A stretch of 8,931 nucleotides of DNA from Bacillota bacterium (GTDB lineage Bacteria > Bacillota > Bacilli > Paenibacillales > Paenibacillaceae). How positions within the stretch are numbered: position 1 is the first letter of the stretch; every line of letters begins with the position of its first letter. Below, piece by piece: positions 1-7,117 of this stretch. The translations under genes and the position numbers were made by a program. The notes beneath the pieces were generated by a model. That model had not been told where the DNA came from, ran no database searches, and worked only from the letters and a program-made list of their open reading frames with translations. Where the stretch lies: assembly GCA_023386495.1 (NCBI GenBank), contig JAEWJS010000145.1, positions 1 through 8,931 on the forward strand, read 5' to 3'.

Positions 1-687
1 GGTCAACAGTGGAGTTCGTTCCTCGTGCAAGCGAATTATGAACGCGACCCCGCTGCGGACTGGAGGGCGTTCCCCATCGTTGCCGTCGAGGGCGGCCAGA
101 TTCAGGTGCCGCTGCCTACGGCCACGAACCGCTTCTATGCGGTTAGCGAACATTATGCACACCCTGAGGCGATCGTGAAGCTGCTCAATTTGCACTTGGA
201 GAAGAATTGGGGGGGAACGGCCGAATACGACACGTACTACAGCACGCCGCTCCCGGTATGGCAGTACTCGCCCGTGACGCCGTTCCCGGCGCGTAAGAAC
301 ATCGAAGCATTCCGTCAACTTGAGGAAGCTCGACTTACCGGTAACACGTCTGTGCTTGAGGCTGAGGCGCAATCGATCGCCGAAAGCATCGGAGCCTACG
401 TGACTCGCAACGACATTAGAGGATGGGGCTGGTACCGTACATACGGTCCCGAAGGCGCGTTCGCGATCTTGGACGACTATGAGAAGAACGGCCAATTGCT
501 GTATGAGGCGTTCAATGACGCCCCGACAAAGACGATGATCGAGAGAGGGCCGCTCTTGGACGATCTCGTACAGGATACGTTCGTGAACATCATACTTGGC
601 CGCCCGATCGAAGAGTTTGAACGTTTCGCTCGGGAATGGAATCGGCTAGGCGGTGCCGACATGACGGCTGAAGTTAATCTTTCATGA
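1..687 (+). CDS. ABC transporter extracellular solute-binding lipoprotein, C-terminal part (5' end outside window)
   Basis: The frame is open from base 1 with no stop before the first possible GTG at 25, so this is the 3' end of a longer gene; 228 codons are visible. The sequence resembles the C-terminal half of the large family 1 solute-binding lipoproteins common in Paenibacillus (LipO/YtcQ type, usually about 500-560 residues). The clearest marks are the tail 'NIILGRPIEEFERFAREWNR' followed by LGG and a short 'T-EVN' end, and the preceding 'Y-T-GPEGAFAILDDYEKNG'-like region. Such proteins are anchored outside the membrane by an N-terminal lipid and deliver oligosaccharides or other sugars to a LplB/YtcP-type permease. 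The signal peptide and lipobox would lie upstream and cannot be seen. The ligand cannot be inferred, though GH27 and GH43 genes in the same window make a carbohydrate plausible. No clear terminator separates it from the germination operon. Confidence 0.82.
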   Translation, partial: GQQWSSFLVQANYERDPAADWRAFPIVAVEGGQIQVPLPTATNRFYAVSEHYAHPEAIVKLLNLHLEKNWGGTAEYDTYYSTPLPVWQYSPVTPFPARKNIEAFRQLEEARLTGNTSVLEAEAQSIAESIGAYVTRNDIRGWGWYRTYGPEGAFAILDDYEKNGQLLYEAFNDAPTKTMIERGPLLDDLVQDTFVNIILGRPIEEFERFAREWNRLGGADMTAEVNLS

Positions 688-734
688 GTAAATCCCCCTG
701 TCTTGGGCAATCTTAACAGAACATTCTGCTCATC

Positions 735-740
735 GAGGGG
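735..740 (+). promoter_or_regulatory. Shine-Dalgarno that sets the start of the GerAB-like permease
   Basis: GAGGGG lies 10 bases before the ATG at 751. The longer reading from TTG at 703 would add 16 polar residues with no ribosome-binding sequence in front of it, so 751 is the better start. The spacing is slightly long but acceptable for a Gram-positive gene. Confidence 0.6.
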
Positions 741-750
741 TTTGGCAGCT

Positions 751-1857
751 ATGACTTATAAATCCGCAGGTCTTGGCGTATTTCCGATATTCTGCATTAT
801 GATGCTTGGCGTCGGGCTGATGAATCATGTCATTGTGCTGCCTCCGCTGCTCAATGTGGCCAAGAGAGATGCTTGGATCAGCGTCTTAATCTCGCTTCCC
901 GCCTACTTGGCCTGGATCGTAATCTTGTATTTCGTCATGAAGCGTACGCAGCAGCAGGCGATACTGCCGTGGTTGCGGGAGCGCTTCGGCCCGCTGGCGA
1001 GCGGGATAATGCGATGCTTTTTTGTGCTCTACCTCTTCTTCATCGCCCTCATCACGCTGAAAGAGACGGTGACTTGGACGCACGGGACGTATCTGTCCCG
1101 AACGCCTGAACTCGCGCTTAGTCTGTCGCTCATGGCCCTGTGCTTCGCGGCCGCTTGGCTCGGCATTCGGGCGATCGCGATCGTATCCGGGATTCTGCTG
1201 CCCTTTGTCATACTGTTCGGCGAGTTTGTCATGGTCGCGAATCTTCCGCGCAAGGACTACCGGATACTCACTCCGATGTTGGAGGACGGCTTCATGCCGG
1301 TTTTGGGCGGGTGCTTGTACGTTGGGGGAGGGTTGGTCGAACTGCTCGTTCTGCTGTTGTTGCAGCATCAACTAAAGAAGCGGCTCCGGTTCTGGCCTCT
1401 CGCGTTGCTGGGCGTGTTCCTGACGGGTCTCATCCTGGGACCGGTCACCGGGGCCATCGGCGAGTTCGGACCCGCGATCGCAGCCGATCTGCGCTATCCC
1501 TCATTCGAAGAGTGGCGGCTCGTGACGCTCGGCAGGTACATCCAGCATGTCGATTTCCTATCGATCTATCAATGGTTGTCCGGTGCGTTCGTCCGACTGT
1601 CCGTCTCGGTCTATCTGATGATGGAGCTGATGACGGACGGGAAGCCGTCTCGGCATCTTCGGAGCATCATCATGCTTTCATTCGCGTGTGTGGCGCTTAT
1701 CGTATCGGCTGCGCTTCCGTACAGCGATATTCAATATCTTGCTTTCCTCAGAACGATCTATTTGCCGACGTCCCTCTGGCTGGCGACAGGCGTGCTCGTC
1801 ATTCTGCTGCTGCTGGTTCTGATTCCGACGCGATCAAGGGTGAGAACGAATGGTTAG
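751..1857 (+). CDS. GerAB-family endospore germination permease (receptor B subunit)
   Basis: This 368-residue integral membrane protein is of normal family length (about 360-370). It is the B subunit of a GerA-type nutrient germinant receptor, an APC-superfamily-like transporter fold in the spore inner membrane that binds the germinant. About ten hydrophobic segments are visible. Family-like stretches include the N-terminal 'G-F-IF-IMMLGVG' helix, 'KRDAWIS' after the first helix pair, and the late 'SFEEWRLVTLGRYIQH-D-LSIYQWLSGAFVRLS' block that is typical of these permeases. The ATG at 751 is chosen because of GAGGGG at 735-740. The last 8 bases overlap the start of the A-subunit gene (ATG at 1850), indicating co-transcription and translational coupling. 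The operon order is B-A-C rather than the A-B-C of gerA. The germinant cannot be told from sequence. No certain promoter is seen; sporulation-specific SigG control is expected from the family but is not shown here. Confidence 0.9.
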   Translation: MTYKSAGLGVFPIFCIMMLGVGLMNHVIVLPPLLNVAKRDAWISVLISLPAYLAWIVILYFVMKRTQQQAILPWLRERFGPLASGIMRCFFVLYLFFIALITLKETVTWTHGTYLSRTPELALSLSLMALCFAAAWLGIRAIAIVSGILLPFVILFGEFVMVANLPRKDYRILTPMLEDGFMPVLGGCLYVGGGLVELLVLLLLQHQLKKRLRFWPLALLGVFLTGLILGPVTGAIGEFGPAIAADLRYPSFEEWRLVTLGRYIQHVDFLSIYQWLSGAFVRLSVSVYLMMELMTDGKPSRHLRSIIMLSFACVALIVSAALPYSDIQYLAFLRTIYLPTSLWLATGVLVILLLLVLIPTRSRVRTNG

Positions 1858-3295
1858 AGCGAGCAAATTGACTCCCGAGACGATCCGCGAGATGTTCCGA
1901 GACAACGAGGACTTCATGATGAAGCGGTTCGAACTCGGGGAGGGAGAGCGCGTACCGGTCGTATATTTGCTATACTGCGACGGGATGATCAAGTCCATCG
2001 AGATTAATGAAATGGTCCTGCCTCGATTGCAGAAGCTGCTGACGGAGACGGACGATGCAGGCAAGCTGGATTCGAAGCTGGATGTGCGACGGCTGCGGAC
2101 TGAGGAAATCGTTCTATAGGTTTTCTCCGGCCAATTAGTGATCTATCTCGAGGAGCAAGGCGCGTTATACGGGATGGATCTGGCCGATATCCCGCAGCGG
2201 CAGCCCCAGGAATCGAGCACGGAAATGTCGCTGAAAGGGCCGAGGGACGCCTTCGTCGAGGAGTTGATCACGAACATCGCGCTCGTTCGCAAACGGCTTC
2301 GCAGCAGTTCCCTGTGCTGCGAGCGGTTCAAGATCGGGAAGCGAAGCCAGACCGACGTTGCGCTGCTGTACATTCAAGACATCGCGAACCCCGAGACGAT
2401 CGAAGAGGCGCGCAGCCGCCTGCGCGGGATCGATGTCGATATCTTGATGGGGAGCAGTCCTTTGGAAGAGATGCTCGCGGATAACTCGTACGCATTGTTT
2501 CCGTTGATCGGCTATACGACCCGTCCGGATTTTGTCGTGGATGCGCTCGTCCGCGGCCGATTTGCGGTCATTGTCAACGGCGCGCCCACGGCCGTTATCG
2601 CGCCAGGTAACTTAACCTTCATGCTGCGTTCGGCTGAGGACACTTATTTCCCGTATTTGCCTTCCAGCTTCGGGTTGATCTTTCGCTACTTAGGCTTGAT
2701 CGTCTCGCTGCTGCTTCCCGGATTCTACATTGCTGTAACGTCCTTTAACGTCGAGCAGCTTCCGTATCCGCTCTTGGCTACGATCGGGATGTCCCGCATC
2801 GGTCTGCCGTTCCCCGGTCCACTCGAAGCCTTCTTGATGGTCGCCATGTTCGAGGTGTTCAGGGAAGCCGGAGAACGGCTGCCCAAGGCGGTCGGTTCGA
2901 CCGTAGCAGTTGTCGGCGGGATCGTGGTCGGCGAGGCCGCGATTCGGGCAGGACTCGCTTCGGCCACGCTAATCGTCGTTGTGGCCATTACGGGAGTAGC
3001 CAGTTTCACCTTGGTGAATCAATCACTGGTATTCGCGGTCAGTATTACTCGGATCCTCATCATGATCGGATCCTCCCTCTTAGGGATGTACGGTTACATG
3101 CTCTCGGTGATCGGCGTGCTGCTCTATCTCTCGTCGCTCAGCTCATTCGGCCTGCCTTACCTTGCCCCGATGTCCCCCGTAACCTGGAAGGACCTTGCAT
3201 TGGTATTCAGCCGATTGCCATGGGTCAAGAAGAACAACAGACCGGAGATGTTGCACACGGTCGACAGTACGCGCCAGAAGAAGAGGCAGCCGTGA
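1850..3295 (+). pseudogene. GerAA-family spore germination protein (receptor A subunit), interrupted by an in-frame amber codon
   Basis: Read through, this frame gives 481 codons, a normal length for GerAA/GerKA proteins. Codon 90 is TAG (2117-2119), so 89 residues precede the stop and 391 codons follow in the same frame. Both sides match the family. Upstream is the N-terminal domain ('DNEDFMMKRFELGEGERVPVVY', 'YCDGMI'-like). Downstream it resumes at once with 'VFSGQLVIYLEE', then 'KGPRDAFVEELITNIALVRK' (about 129-148) and the membrane region from about residue 275, with 'FRYLGLIVSLLLPGFYIAVT', 'FREAGERLP' and 'IVVGEAAIRAG'. The A subunit is a membrane-anchored partner of the B and C subunits. 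The start at 1850 has AAGGGTGAG at 1836-1844 and overlaps the permease end by 8 nt. Restart at GTG 2138, ATG 2174 or ATG 2228 is possible but none has a good Shine-Dalgarno. A natural nonsense mutation, a sequencing error or suppression are all possible. Confidence 0.85.
2117..2119 (+). other. In-frame amber (TAG) codon inside the GerAA-like gene
   Basis: The reading frame is GTT CTA TAG GTT TTC, and family-like sequence continues without any frame change. The simplest ancestor is CAG (Gln), which needs one C-to-T transition; AAG, GAG, TGG, TTG, TCG, TAC and TAT are also one step away. TAG ends two other genes in this window (the permease at 1855-1857 and the GH27 gene at 7118-7120), so it is an ordinary stop in this genome. 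Confidence 0.85.
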
Positions 3296-4452
3296 TGGCG
3301 CGTTGCCTAAGGACGTTGCTGGCGTTAATTCTGATTCCTATCCTCCTGACGGGCTGCTGGGATATTAAAGACCTGCAGGAGGTCAATTATTTGACTGCGA
3401 TCGGGTATGATCTAGAGGAAGGGGAGTTCGTCATTTACGGGCAACTGCTTGACTTTGCCTCCGTTGCGAAGACGGAAGCGGGCAAGGCAGGCTTGATACC
3501 GGTCTGGGTAGGGAAGGGCAAGGGGAAGACGCTCATCGATGCGATCGACGACTTATACCGAGCCGCGCAGCTTCGCATCTTCTACGGCCATGTCAATGCC
3601 GTCGTCATCGGAGAGAAGGTATTGAAGAACAAGCAGGCGATGAATCAGGTGGAACAGTTCCATGGCCGCTTCTACGAATTGCGGTTCACGCCTTGGCTAT
3701 TCGGCACCTCGCAACCGATCGGCGATATTCTGAGCGCAACGTCCATCTTCGATCTCTCTCCGGGGGTATCGCTCCTGCACCAGCCCTTAGAGACTTATAA
3801 GCAGCGTTCTGCCATAGATCCGATCAGCATACGCAGGTTTGCTCTGGAGACGAACGAACCGAGCCATACGACCCTGCTTCCCGCGATAGAGTTATCGGAT
3901 CGGAACTGGAAGAAGGGCCATAAGCCGCAGGCAATGTTGGAAATTAACGGCGCGTACGCCATGCGAGAGGATAAGGTGCTCGGAAGATTCGTGACGAAGG
4001 ACTTGATCGGCTTGACTTGGGTAGAACCCACTTCGAATCGCGGGCCTCTCGTCTTGTCGTCAGGAGAGAAGGTCGAGGCGACGCTAAGTCTCGAACGACC
4101 GAAGATCGAGATCGATCCCCAAGTCCGGGATGGCAAGGCGACGTATACGTTGAAGGTCTCGCTCGCAGGCACGGTCACCATGTTGCTGACCACGCTCTCG
4201 GAAGGGGAGATCGAACAGCAAGCAGCCAAGCTGGTTCGGACGCAAATTCGTGAGCTGTACGAAGAGGGACTGAAGCATGACGCTGATCTGTTGGATTTGG
4301 AAACGGCGCTATACCGGAAGAAGAATCGGCAGTGGAAGATGCTCAGGGACAGCGGCGGACTTGGTCTTACGCCTGATTCGTTGACTGAGATCGACGTGTC
4401 GGTGAATGTTAAGCGCACCGGCAACATGAAGGAGCATACGGTGTTTAAGTGA
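3295..4452 (+). CDS. Ger(x)C-family spore germination lipoprotein (receptor C subunit)
   Basis: This 385-residue protein is of usual family length. It opens with a lipoprotein signal peptide: a basic start (MARCLR), a hydrophobic core and the lipobox LTGC, with the acylated cysteine at residue 21. 'CWDIKDLQEVNYLTAIGYDL' directly follows in classic GerAC style. The rest fits the N-terminal and C-terminal Ger(x)C domains, including 'QLRIFYGHVNAVVIGE' and the region near 'FHGRFYELRFTPWLF'. GerAC is lipid-anchored on the outer face of the spore inner membrane and completes the receptor. ATG 3295 is chosen because AAGAGG lies at 3281-3286. The adjacent GTG at 3292 is an alternative, and the longer TTG-type start at 3220 would bury the signal peptide behind 25 polar residues. 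Its ATG shares one base with the A-subunit stop (TGATG), so translation of C is probably coupled to A. It ends in TGA and is followed by a GC-rich hairpin. Confidence 0.92.
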   Translation: MARCLRTLLALILIPILLTGCWDIKDLQEVNYLTAIGYDLEEGEFVIYGQLLDFASVAKTEAGKAGLIPVWVGKGKGKTLIDAIDDLYRAAQLRIFYGHVNAVVIGEKVLKNKQAMNQVEQFHGRFYELRFTPWLFGTSQPIGDILSATSIFDLSPGVSLLHQPLETYKQRSAIDPISIRRFALETNEPSHTTLLPAIELSDRNWKKGHKPQAMLEINGAYAMREDKVLGRFVTKDLIGLTWVEPTSNRGPLVLSSGEKVEATLSLERPKIEIDPQVRDGKATYTLKVSLAGTVTMLLTTLSEGEIEQQAAKLVRTQIRELYEEGLKHDADLLDLETALYRKKNRQWKMLRDSGGLGLTPDSLTEIDVSVNVKRTGNMKEHTVFK

Positions 4453-4455
4453 AGC

Positions 4456-4481
4456 AGGGGCCCTGATGATCGAGGGCCCCT
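4456..4481 (+). terminator. GC-rich hairpin after the germination operon, possible terminator
   Basis: AGGGGCCCT at 4456-4464 pairs perfectly with AGGGCCCCT at 4473-4481 around an 8-base loop, 3 bases after the GerC-like stop codon. Position and strength fit an intrinsic terminator. However, the following bases (ATGCGGCGTTCTCC) contain no real U-tract, so it may instead be an mRNA-stabilising or Rho-assisted 3' end. Confidence 0.5.
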
Positions 4482-4522
4482 ATGCGGCGTTCTCCTTGCA
4501 ATGCCGGCTTGCCCATAGGCTA

Positions 4523-4551
4523 TTTATGAATGACTAGAAATACTATATAAT
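4523..4551 (+). promoter_or_regulatory. Candidate SigA-type promoter for the diguanylate cyclase gene
   Basis: A perfect TATAAT lies at 4546-4551 in an AT-rich patch between GC-rich genes, about 39 bases before the TTG start. The -35 region is weak: TTTATG at 4523-4528 gives a 17-bp spacer but matches TTGACA poorly. The predicted transcript start would be near 4558, with a leader of about 30 nt carrying the GGGGGG ribosome-binding sequence at 4577-4582. Confidence 0.5.
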
Positions 4552-4589
4552 AGGTAGAGATCTTATATCGTCACTCGGGGGGTACTTCC

Positions 4590-6095
4590 TTGTCTCTCAT
4601 CTCTGTCCTATACATCCTCTCCTCCTTCTTGCTCGTCTTCGGCGCGGCTACGTTATATACCGGTAATCGTCAAAGTCCGAAGCATCGAACGTTCGCGTTA
4701 TTGTTCATTGTCATGGCATGCTGGCAGCAATCTGCATTGTTGATTACCGTATTGCCGCCCGAGCAGGCCACGAATTTTTTCGTATATGGATTGCTTCCCC
4801 TGCTGCTGGCCTCCTTGATGCTGCTGTTGCATGGCGTGTGTCTGATCACTGGCGTCTACAAGCGCAAGCATGCCATTCTGTACAAGCTGCTATATCTCCC
4901 GCCAATCATTAACGTAGCGTTGTTTCCGGTTGACGGGTGGCTGTACAGCGGTGAGCTCACCGTATACGCCGGCGAGCAGCCGGCGCTGGGACCTGGCGGG
5001 ATGATCAATTTCACCCTTATGGCTGTTTATATGGTCGCCATGGTCAGCCTGCTCGTACCTTATGTGAAGCGGAAGCATCGTCCCAGCCAGATCTGGATGA
5101 TCGGAATGGCGCTGTTCTTTCTATGGATACTATGTATCGGTTTGTTCGGCGAAGCGACCGGATCATGGAACACTTTCTCGCTTATTCCGTTCGGAATCGA
5201 TTTCTGGGCGGCAGCCGTTTATATTTCGGTCAATCGATATGATGCCTTCCTCTCCTATGAGAAGCGATACAAGGTGTTGTTCGATAAGGCGCCGATCGGC
5301 ATCATGATTACGGACAGAGAGGCGATTATTCAGGAAGCAAGCCCGCGTGCAGCGCAGCATGTAGGCTTTACGCTGAATCAGCTGATCGGCATGTCGCTCT
5401 TCGGGCATCTGGATGAACAAGAGAAGGAGAGGCAGCTGAACGAGTACAGGAGCGATTTCGATCAGCGCAAGCCGATGCAGCATCGCGAGTCTTCCTTCCG
5501 GAATGCGAACGGACGGGATATGGTGATCTCCATCAGCTCGGACTTTATCGAAATGGAAGGACATGCCTACCAGCTGCTGATGGCTGAGGATGTGTCGGAT
5601 TCGAGGCGCAGAGAGCATCAAATCCACCGCTTGGCTTACTTCGATCAGCTAACGGGACTGCATAACCGAGCTTCGTTTAATGCCGCATTCGAAGAATGGC
5701 GGGCTAGCAAACCGTCTTATGCGCTTATGATCCTGGACTTGAACAACTTCAAGCAGATCAATGACCATCACGGACATCTTGCCGGAGACCGCGCCTTGAA
5801 GCTTTTTGCCGAACGGCTGCAAGCCAGCATCTCGCCATCCGACTTCGTCGCACGCTTGTCCGGAGACGAGTTCGTCATTATGCTTGACGACATTCAGCGC
5901 ATCGACGCCGTTATTCATTCGATCCGAACGGCATTGCAGGAGCCGTTCGAGGTTGCGACGGAAAGTCGAATGATCCTGTCGACCAGCATCGGTGTAGGCC
6001 TATTCCCGGACGACGGCAGCAGCCTGGATGACCTCTTCAAGGAAGCGGATGATCGGATGTATGCCGAGAAGAGGATGAGCGTCATTTCCGAATGA
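4590..6095 (+). CDS. Membrane-bound diguanylate cyclase with 7TM-like sensor, PAS and GGDEF domains
   Basis: This 501-residue protein would make the second messenger c-di-GMP from two GTP at the membrane. Residues 1-215 hold about seven hydrophobic helices (near 1-24, 35-57, 64-90, 98-115, 137-160, 168-187, 196-214), like the 7TM N-terminal module of some Gram-positive sensor kinases. A PAS domain spans about 224-336 ('FDKAPIGIMITDREAIIQEA'), and GGDEF spans about 345-500. Visible GGDEF marks are 'FDQLTGLHNR' (351-360), 'LDLNNFKQIND' with metal-binding Asp383, 'GHLAGDRALK', the active-site loop SGDEF (424-428) and 'TSIGVGLFPDDG'. The first glycine of GGDEF is serine, a substitution often found in active enzymes. 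The inhibitory RxxD site expected at 415-418 reads SPSD, so product inhibition there is probably lost. The start is TTG 4590 with GGGGGG at 4577-4582. The signal sensed is unknown. It is followed after 15 nt by an AraC regulator. Confidence 0.9.
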   Translation: MSLISVLYILSSFLLVFGAATLYTGNRQSPKHRTFALLFIVMACWQQSALLITVLPPEQATNFFVYGLLPLLLASLMLLLHGVCLITGVYKRKHAILYKLLYLPPIINVALFPVDGWLYSGELTVYAGEQPALGPGGMINFTLMAVYMVAMVSLLVPYVKRKHRPSQIWMIGMALFFLWILCIGLFGEATGSWNTFSLIPFGIDFWAAAVYISVNRYDAFLSYEKRYKVLFDKAPIGIMITDREAIIQEASPRAAQHVGFTLNQLIGMSLFGHLDEQEKERQLNEYRSDFDQRKPMQHRESSFRNANGRDMVISISSDFIEMEGHAYQLLMAEDVSDSRRREHQIHRLAYFDQLTGLHNRASFNAAFEEWRASKPSYALMILDLNNFKQINDHHGHLAGDRALKLFAERLQASISPSDFVARLSGDEFVIMLDDIQRIDAVIHSIRTALQEPFEVATESRMILSTSIGVGLFPDDGSSLDDLFKEADDRMYAEKRMSVISE

Positions 6096-6110
6096 AGGGG
6101 CTGCGGTAGC

Positions 6111-6947
6111 GTGAGACAACCGAAACTTCAACGTGAACTGGCATGTATTGGCAGCGGCTACAAGCCGTCGAATCTGCATAAGTGGGGACCGGGCGTACGG
6201 GATGTATACGGTCTGCATTACATCATAAGCGGACAAGGCACGCTCGAGACGAGGAATCGCGTTTATCAGCTTCATGCGGGAGAGAGCTTCATCATCTTTC
6301 CGAATAACGAAGTCTATTATTATCCCCATCCAGATGATCCGTGGGAATACGTATGGATTGAATTCAGCGGCGACGAAGCCCAGCAATTGTTGGCTATGAC
6401 GGAGCTTACGCCTGACCAGCCGGTCCTTCCCGAATCGCCGGTCAATCTGGAGCCGTTGTATGTGCAGATTGAACATCCTATTACACAGCGCTATGAGCAA
6501 TTGCGGGCGGATGCTAAGCTGCACCTGCTGCTGACTTATTATATGGAGCATTATCCAAGTGCATCGACGCGGGATTATGCCGACTATGTCTCGCTAGCGG
6601 AGGCCTATATCGAACGGAACTATTGGAAGACGGCGCTGACCGTAATGGATATCGTTCACGCGGTGAACATCGATCGAAGCTATCTGTATCGGTTATTCAA
6701 GGAGGCTACCGGCCTGTCGATATCCGGTTACCTGAATGCTTATCGAATCCGCCGCGCTTGCGAGCTCCTGCAGACATCCGGATTGTCGGTCAAGTCGATT
6801 GCCTATTCGGTCGGCTATAAGGATCAATTGTATTTCTCCAAGCGGTTCAAAGAAGCAACGTCGCATACTCCTTCGGAGTACGCGACGTTGTACGGTACCG
6901 GCGGTTCACGTCAACGAAACAGCACGCAATTCCCGGAGGACTTATAA
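6111..6947 (+). CDS. AraC-family transcriptional regulator (cupin plus two helix-turn-helix motifs)
   Basis: This 278-residue protein has the classic carbohydrate-responsive AraC layout. An N-terminal cupin sensor spans about residues 20-95, with 'HYIISGQGTLETR', 'HAGESFIIFPNNEVYYYPHP' and 'DPWEYVWIEFSG'. A C-terminal DNA-binding domain spans about 160-262. The first helix-turn-helix lies near 178-199 ('MDIVHAVNIDRSYLYRLFKE') and the second near 225-248 ('LSVKSIAYSVGYKDQLYFSK'), followed by 'RFKEATSHTPSEY'. The last 16 or so residues are polar and lie beyond the family core; their DNA overlaps the convergent small gene. The GTG start at 6111 is supported by AAGGGG at 6095-6100, which overlaps the stop codon of the cyclase, so both genes probably share an mRNA. 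The neighbouring GH27 and GH43 genes are natural candidate targets, but that is inference. The inducer is unknown. Confidence 0.9.
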   Translation: MRQPKLQRELACIGSGYKPSNLHKWGPGVRDVYGLHYIISGQGTLETRNRVYQLHAGESFIIFPNNEVYYYPHPDDPWEYVWIEFSGDEAQQLLAMTELTPDQPVLPESPVNLEPLYVQIEHPITQRYEQLRADAKLHLLLTYYMEHYPSASTRDYADYVSLAEAYIERNYWKTALTVMDIVHAVNIDRSYLYRLFKEATGLSISGYLNAYRIRRACELLQTSGLSVKSIAYSVGYKDQLYFSKRFKEATSHTPSEYATLYGTGGSRQRNSTQFPEDL

Positions 6948-7114
6948 TATTGGATCAGCTTGTCGATCGGTTCGCGTCCGCATTGCAGCTTGACGCCCAG
7001 GCAGTCGATGCAGAGGAAGTCTTGGGCCGATCTGGAGACCAGCTTCAAGTAGATGGCTACATCATCGGTCCGCAGCGGGACCCGGCATGAGGAGCACGTC
7101 CTGTTGCTGCTCAT
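6911..7114 (-). CDS. Small cysteine-rich protein with zinc-ribbon-like CxxC pairs (67 aa)
   Basis: It starts 3 nt after the GH27 stop codon on the same strand, which is strong operon evidence. The 67 residues contain C7-x2-C10 and C35-x2-C38, an arrangement expected to bind one zinc, plus C45 and C63. The middle 'YLKLVSRSAQDFLCIDCLGV', the 'EPIDKLIQYYKSSG' helix and the end 'NCVLF' match a family of short bacterial hypothetical proteins I recall, with a CxxCL motif and a C-terminal GCxLF-like tail. I know no established function. The only start is ATG 7114; GGGA directly before it is too close to be a good Shine-Dalgarno, so translation probably depends on coupling to the GH27 gene. The last 37 bases overlap the 3' end of the AraC gene on the other strand. 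The family-like tail ending exactly at the stop argues that this is a real gene and not an antisense shadow. Confidence 0.75.
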   Translation of the reverse strand: MSSNRTCSSCRVPLRTDDVAIYLKLVSRSAQDFLCIDCLGVKLQCGREPIDKLIQYYKSSGNCVLFR

Positions 7115-7117
7115 TCC

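Noticed and set aside
698..730. Possible SigG promoter before the germination operon (CATTCT at 722-727 as -10)
   Set aside because: The -10 matches only partly and no matching -35 is found at the right distance, so it was not called.
691..742. Distant ATCCCC / GGGGTT pairing between the solute-binding gene and the permease as a terminator
   Set aside because: The arms are only about six bases, the loop is over 30 bases, and there is no U-tract.
703..750. TTG 703 as the start of the GerAB-like permease
   Set aside because: It has no ribosome-binding sequence and adds a polar, cysteine-containing stretch not typical of the family. ATG 751 has GAGGGG upstream.
1140..1871. 243-codon plus-strand frame inside the permease gene
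   Set aside because: It overlaps the GerAB-like gene in another frame, gives an arginine-rich protein without recognisable domains, and disappears where the real gene ends.
2117..2119. Pyrrolysine or another recoded amber codon
   Set aside because: TAG ends other genes here, pyrrolysine is not known in this group, and the family needs no special residue at this site. A nonsense change or error is simpler.
3220..3294. Longer start for the GerAC-like lipoprotein
   Set aside because: It would place 25 charged residues before the signal peptide and overlap the A gene by 76 bases. ATG 3295 gives a standard lipoprotein signal.
3795..4427. Long minus-strand open frame (210 codons) opposite the GerAC-like gene
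   Set aside because: It is fully antisense to a confidently identified gene, its translation is serine/arginine-rich with no family resemblance, and it has no Shine-Dalgarno. It is a codon-usage shadow.
6000..6551. 183-codon minus-strand frame across the cyclase/AraC junction
   Set aside because: It runs antisense to two well-supported genes and shows no domain or motif.
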